Shown here: positions 1 to 9,470 of the stretch, in pieces
Numbering within the stretch: the first letter of the stretch is position 1
Layout of the letters: each line of letters starts with the position of its first letter
The notes under the pieces: generated by a model
Databases searched by the model: none
What the model saw: the letters and a program-made list of their open reading frames with translations, nothing else
Told to the model about the DNA's origin: nothing
Made by a program: the position numbers and the translations under genes
NCBI GenBank assembly: GCA_016708955.1
Contig: JADJES010000011.1
Location: 26,202 to 90,201, forward strand
Length of the DNA stretch: 64,000 nt
Origin: Nitrosomonas sp.
GTDB lineage: Bacteria; Pseudomonadota; Gammaproteobacteria; Burkholderiales; Nitrosomonadaceae
Direction: 5' to 3'

Positions 1-712
1 CCGGAAGTCCGGGTGGAAAATCAAATTCGGGAATAAGAACTTTATCTCCCGGTTGCCACGATTCGCCATACGGTGTTAGCGCTTGCACCCGATCCGGATG
101 TTGGATCGCGGCGTGGAGTGTTTGCAGCGCGGCATTCCATTTGGCCAGCATTGCTCTTGTGGCTACGCGCAATTTTTCCTTATCACCGTCTGAAGCGCTT
201 TCCGGCTGAGTTGGGTGCGTAATCGGCACATGCGTCACCGCGACACTCTGACCATCCGGTGTGGCAGACCATGTTTTCCAAGCTTTGTCAGCCAGCACTC
301 CCAAGGTAATGACTGCTTCAATTTTCTGACCAACCAACAGCGCTTTCAACCAGTGATTCCGGTAATCAATAATTCCCGCGGCTTTTTTGTTCTTTGCACT
401 GACGCTTCCATACACGCTGTACAAGAATGTATTAATCATGACGTAACTGCGACCGATTCCCAGTTTCGCCAGAAGCCCTTGAATCCGTTGTTCCGCTTTA
501 CCAACCAGAATCCGACGCACAATCGCTTCATTCTGAGCAGGATCTTGTCCGATCAAAAGAACACGGGAAGATCCGTCCAATCGTCCCCGATGAAAGATCG
601 GTCCTCATTCAACACGAAAATTTTCGATTGGATAAACAGCGGAATCCGGATAATTCTCGCACAGGCTCTTGAACGGTTCTTCAATATAACCAGGATCGAA
701 TTGATGTGCCAT
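1..712 (-). pseudogene. Uracil-DNA glycosylase-like protein, in-frame stop, 3' end outside window
   Basis: Reading leftwards from ATG 712-710, one continuous frame runs to the window edge and resembles the uracil-DNA glycosylase superfamily (excision of uracil or related lesions). Seen: the motif LIGQDPAQNE, an Asn-Thr-Phe-Leu segment, a VITLGVLADKAW strand and a late ITHPTQPES segment, the order expected for glycosylase motifs. Codon 36 (605-607) is TGA where Trp-Gly-Pro is expected (TGG to TGA), so translation would stop after 35 residues. A restart downstream, a true pseudogene or a base error are all possible. The C-terminus lies beyond position 1. Family assignment is from motif recognition only. 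Confidence 0.6.
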
Positions 713-999
713 CTCTGTCTCTCCTTCGCTGATCTTTGAGATTCCATTCTAACGCGCTTTTTCTGGCAATAAAATAAAAGATGCCGCAAACTTTTTTGTA
801 TGAACGCAATAGTATTAACATGCACTATCTTGTTTACAAAAGAAGAATTAGGACAAGTGTCCTAGAAAAACAGGGAGCATCTAACTACAGCATTATGTGA
901 CTTGAACAGTTAATATAAATAGCGGATGTTTAATATTTATTTAAATAAAAGTAGAGTAGAGTTTATTTTTTATTCACACATGTGCAGAAGGTATAAATT

Positions 1000-1668
1000 A
1001 TGAAACGTTTAATAAAATTAGTATTTGGATCTCTTATTTCAATCATTTTTTCTGCTTCAGCGTTTGCAGTGACCGTGTCATGGACTGATTGGATTTCCTC
1101 ACCTGACTCGTTTTCGGCATCTGGAGATCTTCTGGTTGGATCAACCACAGTCGGTGTCGGATACTCCGCTACCGGCGCGCATTCCTTTGTCACAACCGGC
1201 GCAGGAACCAATTTCTGGACTGGAACAGCATACACCAACGGCACCGTTGATAATGCACCGCCAGCTTCCGACATAATTGCGCTTAATGTGGGCGGGACAG
1301 TCACGATAACGTTTGCACAAACCGTAGTGGATCCTTACATCGGCTTAGTGAGCTGGAACAGCAATACCGTGGATTTTGGCGTACCGATAGCGATCGACAG
1401 TTTTGGCTCAGGATTCTGGGGTTCCGGCACACCCATCCTGAATGGATCGGGAACAGGATTCTTCGGTTCCGGTGAAGTTCATGGCGTCATCAGATTGCCA
1501 GGCTCTTATGATTCCATAACGTTTACGCACACCAGTGAAAACTGGCATGGATTTACAGTCGGCGTCGCTGGCATCGCTCCGATTCCAGAACCGGAAACAT
1601 ACGTTATGTTGCTAGCGGGATTGGGGTTACTAGGTTTTGTAGCACGCCGCCGGAAAGACAATGTTTAG
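1000..1668 (+). CDS. PEP-CTERM sorting-domain protein
   Basis: A 222-residue exported protein. Residues 1-23 form a signal peptide (two basic residues, hydrophobic core, Ala-Phe-Ala end). The middle is rich in Gly, Ser and Thr with no recognisable enzyme domain. The C-terminus is a textbook PEP-CTERM tail: PIPEPETYVM, a short membrane helix and the basic cluster ARRRK. Such proteins are processed by exosortase and usually end up in the outer layer or exopolysaccharide matrix. No exosortase is in the window, but an acyl carrier protein of the type found in PEP-CTERM/EPS loci lies at 23944. A strong terminator follows, so the gene looks monocistronic. Confidence 0.85.
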   Translation: MKRLIKLVFGSLISIIFSASAFAVTVSWTDWISSPDSFSASGDLLVGSTTVGVGYSATGAHSFVTTGAGTNFWTGTAYTNGTVDNAPPASDIIALNVGGTVTITFAQTVVDPYIGLVSWNSNTVDFGVPIAIDSFGSGFWGSGTPILNGSGTGFFGSGEVHGVIRLPGSYDSITFTHTSENWHGFTVGVAGIAPIPEPETYVMLLAGLGLLGFVARRRKDNV

Positions 1669-1691
1669 TTTGATCTTGCTGCAGTTTCCAC

Positions 1692-1724
1692 AAACCCCGC
1701 TCTGGTAGCGGGGTTTGTTTTTTT
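1692..1724 (+). terminator. Rho-independent terminator after the PEP-CTERM gene
   Basis: A 10-bp perfect stem (1692-1701 with 1707-1716, GC-rich core CCCCGC/GCGGGG) with a 5-nt loop is followed by GTTTTTTTT. It starts 23 nt after the PEP-CTERM stop codon. Confidence 0.9.
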
Positions 1725-1862
1725 ACCGAGAAATTAGGAAAATTTTCGATTACCACCACTTTGTATGTACTGGTTGATTCCTCTGCTTCGCATTGACTCC
1801 ACGTCATTAAAAACCACGCCACTTAGAAGCTGTTTCCTCAGCTAAATTCTTACCACTTCAGT

Positions 1863-1968
1863 ATCCCGTCTGCAGAATTTGAAACGGCGTACTATCACCA
1901 ACGGAAAGAGCCGGCTGATGCAGCTTGACTCAAGATAATATGACTCTAAAAAAACCGGGACGATTTGA
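1863..1968 (+). mobile_element. 3' relic of an IS3-family element
   Basis: Positions 1863-1928 read as the last ~21 codons of an IS3-family OrfB (PSAEFETAYYHQRKEPADAA then TGA). The tail after the stop ends in ACCGGGACGATTTGA (about 1954-1968), like the terminal repeat that follows OrfB in IS3-type elements. Nothing of the rest of the transposase remains. It occupies part of the 460-bp gap between the PEP-CTERM gene and the aldolase. The rest of that gap is AT-rich and without a recognisable gene. Assignment rests on remembered family consensus. Confidence 0.5.
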
Positions 1969-2129
1969 TTGACCAACATGTCATTTGAGCATTATTGTTT
2001 GACTGAATATGGATTTATATTTTAATAAATAAGCAAAATGCTTATTTAAGCGATTCTATGCTTCAGTTATGATCACTCATTCTCAATCTAACAGAAATGA
2101 TGCTGCAAAAACCTTAAACAGGAGAAAAA

Positions 2130-3179
2130 ATGACGAATATTATTAGTATTCTGAGCAATGAAAGTGACTTTCTTCTCAAGCATGTCTGTACTACTATACC
2201 CCGGCATGATCTACAGCTACCCGGTGCTGATTTCATTGATCGCGTAATGGCATTGAGCAATCGAAAGCCGAGTGTGCTGCGCAATCTTCAAGCGCTATAT
2301 AACCACGGGCGTTTAGCAGGTACAGGCTATTTATCACTTTTGCCTGTCGATCAAGGCGTTGAGCACTCAGCAGGCGCATCATTCGCACCCAACCCAATGT
2401 TCTTTGATCCCAAGCATATTGTTGAACTTGCCATTGAAGGCGGCTGTAACGGAGTCGCTTCCACATTGGGTGTGCTGGGCATCGTGTCACGGCAGTATGC
2501 GCACAAGATTCCCATGATTCTTAAAATTAATCACAACGAGTTGCTGACTTATCCAAATAAGTTCGACCAAACACTTTTTGCCAGTGTCAACCAGGCCTTC
2601 AATATGGGTGCTTGCGCAGTAGGTGCAACGGTATTTTTTGGCTCAGATGAATCACGTCGACAGATCCAGGAAGTTTCGGCAGCATTCGAACATGCGCATA
2701 ACCTCGGCATGGTAACCATATTATGGGCTTATACCCGTAACAGCGCTTTTAAAACTGCTGACAAGGATTATCATGTCAGCGCGGACCTGACTGGTCAAGC
2801 TAATCATCTGGCCGTAACCATCGGCGCTGATATCGTCAAGCAAAAAATGGCAACTAATAACGGCGGTTATAATGCAATTAAGTTTGGCAAAACTCACCCC
2901 AAAGTATATAGCGAGCTCACGACGGACCATCCAATTGATCTGGTACGCTATCAGGTCGCGAATTGCTACATGGGAAGGATAGGCATGATAAATTCGGGCG
3001 GTGAATCTGGTAGCGATGATCTGCGCCAGGCAATCCGAACTGCAGTTATCAACAAGCGTGCAGGCGGCATGGGTTTAATCTCAGGGCGGAAGGCATTCCA
3101 GAAACCTTTCGATGAGGGTGTCAAATTACTCCATGCAATTCAGGATGTGTATTTATCCAAAGAAGTAACCATTGCCTGA
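2130..3179 (+). CDS. fbaB: Class I fructose-bisphosphate aldolase (FbaB/DhnA type)
   Basis: A 349-residue protein matching the length and sequence of FbaB-type aldolases, which interconvert fructose-1,6-bisphosphate with dihydroxyacetone phosphate and glyceraldehyde-3-phosphate in gluconeogenesis and the Calvin cycle. Visible family features are LLPVDQGVEHS (about 70-80), ILKINHNELL (130-139) and the active-site segment ADIVKQKM with the expected Schiff-base Lys237. Metal ions are not needed in this class. The start ATG is preceded by ACAGGAG. It stands alone, followed by a GC-rich hairpin at 3250. Confidence 0.93.
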   Translation: MTNIISILSNESDFLLKHVCTTIPRHDLQLPGADFIDRVMALSNRKPSVLRNLQALYNHGRLAGTGYLSLLPVDQGVEHSAGASFAPNPMFFDPKHIVELAIEGGCNGVASTLGVLGIVSRQYAHKIPMILKINHNELLTYPNKFDQTLFASVNQAFNMGACAVGATVFFGSDESRRQIQEVSAAFEHAHNLGMVTILWAYTRNSAFKTADKDYHVSADLTGQANHLAVTIGADIVKQKMATNNGGYNAIKFGKTHPKVYSELTTDHPIDLVRYQVANCYMGRIGMINSGGESGSDDLRQAIRTAVINKRAGGMGLISGRKAFQKPFDEGVKLLHAIQDVYLSKEVTIA

Positions 3180-3249
3180 GTTATCTTATCTGAACAAACT
3201 TCAGGAATTGAGCTTTCGTTGTTATAAATAAATTTTCTTCGCGAGCCCT

Positions 3250-3292
3250 GCACCTATCCCCACGGCAAGACCGCGGGGATAGGTGCAAAAAA
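3250..3292. terminator. Long GC-rich hairpin, probable terminator between convergent genes
   Basis: A 12-bp perfect stem (3250-3261 with 3275-3286) extended by 3 bp after one mismatch, loop CAAGA. It sits between the aldolase (+) and the Sel1 lipoprotein (-), which converge here. An A run follows on the + strand and no strong U tract is present in either direction, so termination is inferred from position and stem strength. Confidence 0.6.
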
Positions 3293-3342
3293 CCAAAAAT
3301 GGCGTGCTACGCTGACTTCAAAGACACAAAAAAAATATCGCA

Positions 3343-4089
3343 TTATAAATGCTTCATATAGAAGGCATGATAGAACCCTGCTTTTGATAATCCAATCGGG
3401 TATAGAATCACCCGATTATTTGCCTGATGCTTTATGGCTTCCAGGTTTGCACGAGCATCTTCATTACCTTGAGCTGTTGCTTTTTCAAACCACTCAACAG
3501 CTTTCTTCTCATCCCTTTCCATCCCTTCCCCAGTATAGTACATGGCACCCAAATTATTCTGTGCATCCACATGACCTTGTTCTGCAGCTTTCTTAAAGAG
3601 CTCGGCAGCCTGTGCCATATCTTGTGAGATACCTTCACCATTTGCATACATGAGTCCCAGATTAAATTGCGCATCCGCGTAACCTTGCTCTGCCGCACGA
3701 AAGAACCACCCGGCTGCCACTTCAGGGTCATTATCCAACAATTGGCCAGACGGACTCTTTGAAACTGCCTCACCGGTATAATACATAACACCCAGACCAT
3801 TCTGAGCAGCAGGATTTCCCGCTTTAGCATCTTCCATTAAAGCTTTAAATTTTTCTTCGGCCGTTTTAACATCGCCTACTCCCGCAGGCAAAATTTGTTC
3901 TTTTAGCTCTGCCTTTTCTTCATTGGTCAACCCTTCGCCTATGAACGATGGAATCTCACCCAGCTTGGTTACTTCATTCGTAGGTATTGGTGATGTGCTG
4001 ATTTCTGATTTATCACTTTTTGATTCTTCACCGCAGCCAGTAAGTAATAAAGCTGTAGCAGCTAGTAATAGAACAGCTAAAAGTTTCAT
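3343..4089 (-). CDS. Sel1/TPR-repeat lipoprotein
   Basis: A 248-residue protein with a lipoprotein signal: a hydrophobic stretch ending in LLTGC, which would be lipidated at Cys19 after cleavage. From about residue 90 there are about three to four Sel1-like repeats recognisable by AAEQG, DAQNNLGxMYYxGEG and AxxWFxKA. Such alpha-solenoids mediate protein contacts rather than catalysis. The last ~25 residues leave the repeat pattern. It is followed on the same strand by an exported ankyrin-repeat protein gene upstream (4175-4924), so the two exported repeat proteins may be co-expressed. The specific role is unknown. Confidence 0.8.
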   Translation of the reverse strand: MKLLAVLLLAATALLLTGCGEESKSDKSEISTSPIPTNEVTKLGEIPSFIGEGLTNEEKAELKEQILPAGVGDVKTAEEKFKALMEDAKAGNPAAQNGLGVMYYTGEAVSKSPSGQLLDNDPEVAAGWFFRAAEQGYADAQFNLGLMYANGEGISQDMAQAAELFKKAAEQGHVDAQNNLGAMYYTGEGMERDEKKAVEWFEKATAQGNEDARANLEAIKHQANNRVILYPIGLSKAGFYHAFYMKHL

Positions 4090-4174
4090 TTATAATTTCC
4101 TTTATTTCCTTAGTTTAACAATATCAAGCCGGAGCACTATAACAACTTGATTAGAAGTTGTGTATTAATGTTTG

Positions 4175-4924
4175 CTATTTGGCACCGGATTTCTTTAACA
4201 ATTCAATAATTTCCCGATAGCGATAACGCTCAGCCAGCATTAGCGGAGTTACGCCATTGCTTGCTTTAACATTGACATTGGCATTTGCCGCTATCAACGA
4301 ATGGGCTGCCCCCAGATGACCATTCTGCACAGCCAGCATTAATGCTGTCGCGCCATTCTCCAACTGATAATTGACTTCGGCATTCGCCTTGATCAAGACT
4401 TGAATAGTTTGTTGATGACCTTCTTGTGCTGCCAGTAAAAGTGCCGTCATGCCATTAGTTCTTTTTGCATTGACATCGGCTTGAGCAGCTAACAATAAGG
4501 CGATCACTTTTCTTCTGTCTTTTTCAGCGGCCAATATCAAAGCGGTATCATTTTCTTCCGAAACAGCATTGACATCAGCCCCGGCTGTTAGCAGAACTTC
4601 GACAACCTGTTCTCGTCCATCGCGAGCAGTCTGCATCAATGGCGTATAACCATTCTCTGCTCTTAAATTTTGATCTACTCCTGCTTGTAAGAAGCGCTCA
4701 ACAATCGCAACATTTCCTTTCTTAATCGCAGCCAGAAAAGCCGCATTCAACTCCTCTTGTCCGATTTGTTGCGTATCCAGTATTTTCTTTACTAATGAAA
4801 AATTACCTTTGCTTGCTGCACCCATCAGTTCAGTATCAAGATTCACCGACCAGACATTGGTAGAAACAAAGATCAATAAGCACACCATCCATCCTGTCGT
4901 TTTATTTTCTAATAATCCTGTCAT
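4175..4924 (-). CDS. Exported ankyrin-repeat protein
   Basis: A 249-residue protein with an N-terminal hydrophobic segment (about residues 10-27) that looks like a signal peptide, then about six 33-residue ankyrin repeats. Repeat signatures such as NGYTPLMQTARDG, NGMTALLLAAQEGH and NGVTPLMLAERY recur at regular spacing. Ankyrin repeats are binding modules, and periplasmic versions are common in proteobacteria. It lies 85 bp upstream of the Sel1 lipoprotein gene on the same strand. No catalytic domain is seen and a specific partner cannot be named. Confidence 0.82.
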   Translation of the reverse strand: MTGLLENKTTGWMVCLLIFVSTNVWSVNLDTELMGAASKGNFSLVKKILDTQQIGQEELNAAFLAAIKKGNVAIVERFLQAGVDQNLRAENGYTPLMQTARDGREQVVEVLLTAGADVNAVSEENDTALILAAEKDRRKVIALLLAAQADVNAKRTNGMTALLLAAQEGHQQTIQVLIKANAEVNYQLENGATALMLAVQNGHLGAAHSLIAANANVNVKASNGVTPLMLAERYRYREIIELLKKSGAK

Positions 4925-5225
4925 GCAAAACTCCTTTCCATCAACATATCCACACAGAAAATTCCAAAATCATCATTTGTACAACATTGCAAATAAACTT
5001 TTCGCATCAGTAACCATCGATTAGAAACAGAATTATACAATGACGCGATTTTTCGATCAGCGTAATATACTCAGGCGTCTAGTTTCCCGAATTCCATGAG
5101 TAGATGCAGTATGCTATTCTTGAATACAGAATGTAATTTATAGCAATCGAAATTATTGAATTTTGCATCTTATCTGGTTTATAGAATAAAGTTTATATTC
5201 CGAAACAATTTAAAGCATAAATAAA
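4925..5225. other. AT-rich intergenic region between divergent genes
   Basis: About 300 bp separate the ankyrin gene (-) from the UbiH-type gene (+). The stretch is AT-rich and presumably carries both promoters. I saw no gene, RNA or repeat in it that I can support. Confidence 0.4.
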
Positions 5226-6398
5226 ATGACCACTGATCATCATGACATCGTTATCATTGGCGGTGGCCCGGTAGGCATGGCTCTGGCACTTGCTCTGCGC
5301 GATACCGGTGTTTCAAATTTACTACTCGAAGCACGTGGTTTACCCGAAAAAGACGAAGACCCTCGTCCATTGGCATTATCACATGGAAGTCGCCTGATAT
5401 TGCATCGCTTAGGGGTATGGAGCGAACTGACACAGAATACTCCAATTACTACTATCCATATTTCCAACCGCGGCAGTTTCGGCCAAACTGTTTTAACACC
5501 GGATGACGCAGGTGTTCCAGCATTAGGATATGTAGTGAATTATCACGACCTTTTTTGCTCCATGCACAAGAAATTAACCGAAAGAAAATCGGACTACATT
5601 GCTGGTGCAATTGTCACTCAACTCGATACCGATGACAATTTGGGTTATGTCTATTTCGACTACCAGGGTAAAAAAGAAAAGGTTTCAGCTAAGCTACTTG
5701 TTCTCGCCGATGGCGGCCAGTTGGCCAAGCAAATACCTAATATTACCTATCAAACATATGATTATCAGCAATGGGCCATTGTTGCAAATGTTCAAGCTGA
5801 AAAAAAGCAAACAGGTATAGCTTACGAACGCTTTACAATTGACGGGCCGGTTGCATTGCTTCCAAACGGTGATGACTTCGCTTTAGTGTGGACTGTAAGC
5901 CCCGAGGCAATGAAAGAAATTACCGCGCTGGATGACGTGGATTTTCTGATTCGACTACATCAGCATTTTGGCAATAGGCTTGGAAAATTCATTAAAACAG
6001 GAAAAAGATCTGCATTCCCATTGGCACTTAAATACGCAGCACCAGCCACAACTCAAAGAGTTGCACTAATTGGTAATGCGGCCCAAACATTACATCCCGT
6101 CGCAGGACAAGGGTTTAATTTGGGCTTAAGAGACGCCTATGAATTGGCTTGTGAGATTATCAGCACACAAAACACGGCGCTGGAAATTGGCACGCCAACT
6201 ATGTTATCCAGGTATCGTCAAAGAAGGCGCATTGATAGTAATGCCGGCAGGCTATTTACAGACTCATTGATCAAGCTTTTTTCTAATGAAAATAAAATAC
6301 TCAAACACGCTTGTGGAGCCGGATTAAGTACATTGAACTGTATTCCGCCCCTCAAAAGATTTGTTGCCCGTCGAATGATATTTGGGGCCAGAGGATAA
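5226..6398 (+). CDS. FAD-dependent UbiH/UbiF-family monooxygenase (ubiquinone biosynthesis)
   Basis: A 390-residue flavoprotein hydroxylase of the UbiH/UbiF/VisC/COQ6 family, which hydroxylates the aromatic ring of ubiquinone precursors using O2 and NAD(P)H. The N-terminal dinucleotide fold IIGGGPVGMALA is at 10-21. RPLALSHGSR follows at about 47-56, typical of UbiH. The second FAD motif, LIGNAAQTLHPVAGQGFN, is at about 281-298. Length is normal for the family. I cannot separate UbiH from UbiF or UbiI by eye, although the ALSHGSR region favours UbiH. It lies upstream of dusB with a 180-bp gap, so a shared operon is uncertain. Confidence 0.85.
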   Translation: MTTDHHDIVIIGGGPVGMALALALRDTGVSNLLLEARGLPEKDEDPRPLALSHGSRLILHRLGVWSELTQNTPITTIHISNRGSFGQTVLTPDDAGVPALGYVVNYHDLFCSMHKKLTERKSDYIAGAIVTQLDTDDNLGYVYFDYQGKKEKVSAKLLVLADGGQLAKQIPNITYQTYDYQQWAIVANVQAEKKQTGIAYERFTIDGPVALLPNGDDFALVWTVSPEAMKEITALDDVDFLIRLHQHFGNRLGKFIKTGKRSAFPLALKYAAPATTQRVALIGNAAQTLHPVAGQGFNLGLRDAYELACEIISTQNTALEIGTPTMLSRYRQRRRIDSNAGRLFTDSLIKLFSNENKILKHACGAGLSTLNCIPPLKRFVARRMIFGARG

Positions 6399-6575
6399 TT
6401 TTCAATCATACCTCCACTATCGGTCTGACAAAAGCTATAATTAGATTCAATAGAATGTGAAAATTATGTAATCACTCGCTCCAATTATCAGGATCGCCAC
6501 CGAGTGTCCAGATGATCGTTACTCAGCAACAATATTTTGATTATCAATAACCACCAGCCTATAGACACCGTTTAC

Positions 6576-7653
6576 ATGCAGATTGGCACACACATTCTAA
6601 AAAACAAACTGATTGTTGCTCCGATGGCGGGTGTTACCGATCGTCCGTTTAGACAGTTATGCAAAATTATGGGTGCCGGTATGGCTGTCTCTGAAATGGT
6701 GTCGAGTAATTCATTGCTATGGGGCTCCCAAAAAACACTACGGCGAGCGAATCATGAAGGTGAGGTTTCCCCCATCTCAGTTCAGATTGCCGGTGCTGGG
6801 GGGGAAAGGAGGAAGAAAAAAGGAAGGGAAAAAAAAAAAAAAAAAAAGGGGGGGGGGGGGGGGGGTTAAACCCAAAGTACGCACTTGCCGGATGATACCC
6901 AATGTTGAAAATGGTGCTCAGATTATTGACATAAACATGGGTTGTCCAGCAAAGAAAATATGTAATGTAATGGCCGGATCTGCATTACTTCAAGATGAGA
7001 AGTTAGTGGAAAGAATTCTTGATGCAGTAGTAAAGGCTGTAGATATACCTGTCACACTTAAGATTCGTACCGGCTGGGACAAACAACATAAGAATGCATT
7101 AGCCATAGCACATATTGCTGAAAACTCAGGCATTCAAGCACTCGCTATTCATGGCCGCACAAGAGCTTGTGCATATACCGGCACTGCCGAATATGACACG
7201 ATCGCGGCTGTTAAAGCCGCCGCCAAGATCCCAATCATTGCGAATGGTGATATTACTACTCCCGAAAAAGCAAAATTTATTCTTGCCTATACAAAAGCCG
7301 ATGCAGTTATGATAGGTCGCGCCGCACAAGGCAGGCCATGGATATTTCGAGAAATAAATCATTATCTTGCAACTGATCAACACTTGCAACCACCCGAAGT
7401 AGCAGAAATACATCGAGTTCTCATTAATCATCTGCATGATTTATATGATTTCTATGGCGAATATTCGGGTGTCCGCATTGCACGCAAACACATATCTTGG
7501 TACACCAAAGGACTCGTTGGCTCTGCTGGCTTTCGTCAGTCAATGAATCAATTACAAACCAGTGATCAGCAAATTATAGAGACCAATAAGTTTTTCTCAA
7601 AATTAGCTGAAGAAGGTCAAAGATTGAGTTATATCAAAGAAGGGAACAGTTAG
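6576..7653 (+). pseudogene. dusB: tRNA-dihydrouridine synthase B, reading frame broken by a low-complexity block
   Basis: DusB reduces uridines in the tRNA D-loop with FMN and NADPH. The N-terminal part (MQIGTHIL, APMAGVTDRPFR, VSEMVSSNS, SVQIAG) reads from ATG 6576. The remainder (NVENGAQIIDINMGCPAKK with the catalytic Cys, HGRTRACAYTG, IPIIANGDI, MIGRAAQGRPW) reads in a different frame. Between them, where about a dozen residues are normal, lies a 68-nt purine-only block (6798-6865) followed by about 30 scrambled nt in which fragments like CCCAAAGTA and CTTGCC still echo an expected Asp-Pro-Lys-Val-Leu-Ala-Asp. The gene sits 3 bp upstream of fis, the classical dusB-fis pair. I think this is a damaged consensus rather than a natural insertion. 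Confidence 0.88.
6798..6865 (+). repeat. 68-nt homopurine block ending in A19G18
   Basis: Every base from 6798 to 6865 is A or G. The block begins with a G run and mixed GA, then 19 consecutive A (6829-6847), then 18 consecutive G (6848-6865). It disrupts dusB. An A run passing into a G run is typical of two-colour Illumina reads that run off the end of a fragment, so an assembly artefact is the leading explanation. Confidence 0.9.
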
Positions 7654-7656
7654 TTT

Positions 7657-7899
7657 ATGAATGCTATCAAGGAGAATGAAATTGCATCCTGTATACGCAA
7701 GGCTATCGGCGGCTATCTCAAAGACCTGGATGGAGAAAAACCAGGGAATCTATATAGCATGGTAATTCAGAGCGTTGAGAAACCCCTGATTGAAATTGCC
7801 ATACAACATACCAAAGGTAATCAAACCCAAGCAGCGGAGCTACTTGGAATAAATCGAAATACGCTACGCCAAAAAATGAAACAATTCCAAATTAAATGA
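7657..7899 (+). CDS. fis: Fis-family nucleoid/DNA-binding protein
   Basis: An 80-residue protein made of the Fis fold: an N-terminal region, helices around QSVEKPLIEIAIQHTKGN, and a C-terminal helix-turn-helix TQAAELLGINRNTLRQKM. Fis bends DNA, shapes the nucleoid and modulates rRNA and recombination genes. Its place directly after dusB (3-bp gap) is the conserved arrangement. Its stop codon overlaps the purH start in an ATGA (7896-7899), implying translational coupling into purine synthesis genes. Confidence 0.92.
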   Translation: MNAIKENEIASCIRKAIGGYLKDLDGEKPGNLYSMVIQSVEKPLIEIAIQHTKGNQTQAAELLGINRNTLRQKMKQFQIK

Positions 7900-9454
7900 C
7901 TATTAAATATGCACTCATCAGTGTCTCTGATAAAACCGGGATTATCGATTTAGCAAAAAAACTGATTCAATACGATATAACTATCCTGTCAACAGGTGGC
8001 ACTGCCAAATTATTATTTGGAGCTGGAATAAGTGTCATTGAAGTCAGCGACTACACTGGTTTTCCAGAAATGCTCGATGGCCGGGTCAAAACACTACACC
8101 CGAAAATTCATGCCGGCATACTCGCACGTAATGATTTATCAGATCACCAGGATGCACTTAATAAAGCATCTATTCCGAATATAGAACTAGTCATCGTCAA
8201 TCTGTATCCTTTCAGACAAACGATCGCAAAACAAAATTGCAGTCTGGACGATGCTATTGAAAATATTGATATTGGCGGCCCTACCATGGTCCGCGCAACA
8301 GCGAAAAATTACCAAAAAGCAACTGTCGTCACAGATCCTCACGACTATTCACTGGTCTGTGAAGAATTAGCAGCGAATTCTGGATCTATTAGTTTGGCTA
8401 CCCGTTTTATGTTAGCAAAAAAGCTTTCACGCATACAGCTGCTTATGACAGCGCCATCAGTAACTACCTAACTGCATTGGATACCGATTATCATCATAAA
8501 GATTTCCCGGATTTCCTCAATCTGAATTTTAAACTTGCACAGCATTTACGTTATGGCGAAAATCCGCATCAGAAAGCTGCTTTCTATCGGGATGAAACCA
8601 TCACTCCAGGTAGCTTAGCGAATTATCAGCAACTGCAAGGAAAAGAATTATCCTACAACAACATCGCTGATACCGATGCGGCCTGGGAATGTGTCAAAAC
8701 TTTTGACAGACCAGCCTGTGTGATTGTTAAACACGCCAATCCTTGTGGCATAGCCATTGCTGAAACAACGCTGCGTGCCTACCAGCTTGCATTCGCAACC
8801 GATCCAATCTCTGCTTTTGGCGGCATCCTTGCATTTAACCGAATCATCGATACAGACACTGCTGAAGCTGTTCTAAAACAATTTGTCGAAGTCATTATTG
8901 CACCGGAAATAACACAGGAAGCCCGACAGCTTCTCTTGCAAAAAAATAACATCCGCGTATTGATTCTGCCATTACAAAATGGACATCATCGCTATGATTT
9001 AAAACGAGTCGGCGGTGGTATTCTTGTACAAACACCCGACATTCTGAATATTACAGGCGCGGATCTTAAAATAGTCACCAAAGTAATACCCACACCGCAA
9101 CAATTCGAAGACTTACTTTTTGCATGGCGCGTTGCAAAATTTGTTAAATCTAACGCCATTGTATTTTGCCGCAATGGTCAAACCGCTGGTATCGGCGCTG
9201 GTCAAATGAGCCGCGTTGATAGTGCACGTATCGCTTCTATAAAAGCGCAGCAAGCAGGCCTCACACTTGCAGAATCTGTGGTTGCATCGGATGCATTTTT
9301 CCCCTTCCGGGATGGTTTAGATGTTGTGGTGCAAGCTGGCGCAACGGCAATAATTCAGCCCGGTGGCAGTATCCGTGACAACGAAGTTATTGCTGCTGCT
9401 GATGAGCAGGGTGTTTCAATGGTGTTCACCGGCATTCGTCATTTCAGACATTAG
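7896..9454 (+). pseudogene. purH: Bifunctional AICAR formyltransferase/IMP cyclohydrolase, -1 frameshift at A_AAA_AAG
   Basis: PurH performs the last two steps of IMP synthesis. The N-terminal cyclohydrolase domain (SVSDKTGI, STGGTAKLL, DGRVKTLHPKIHAGIL) reads from 7896. The formyltransferase domain (LRYGENPHQKAAFYR, VIVKHANPCGIA, SAFGGILAFN, GAGQMSRVDSAR) reads one frame back. The switch is exactly at 8417-8423: zero-frame codons GCA AAA AAG CTT end in a stop at 8469-8471, while a -1 shift continues GCT TTC ACG CAT into the expected AFTHTAAYDSA. Six A's are present and seven would restore the frame. Together the halves give a normal-length PurH of about 520 residues. A lost A in the homopolymer is most likely; programmed -1 frameshifting cannot be excluded. 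Confidence 0.9.
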
Positions 9455-9470
9455 AGAATCTCACAATATC

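Noticed and set aside
215..739. 174-residue open frame on the + strand
   Set aside because: It is antisense to the glycosylase-like gene, has no family features and unusual composition; treated as a shadow.
6613..7653. Continuous 346-residue frame through the homopurine block of dusB
   Set aside because: Its N-terminal ~80 residues are out-of-frame translation and Lys/Gly runs from the block; the real DusB N-terminus is in another frame.
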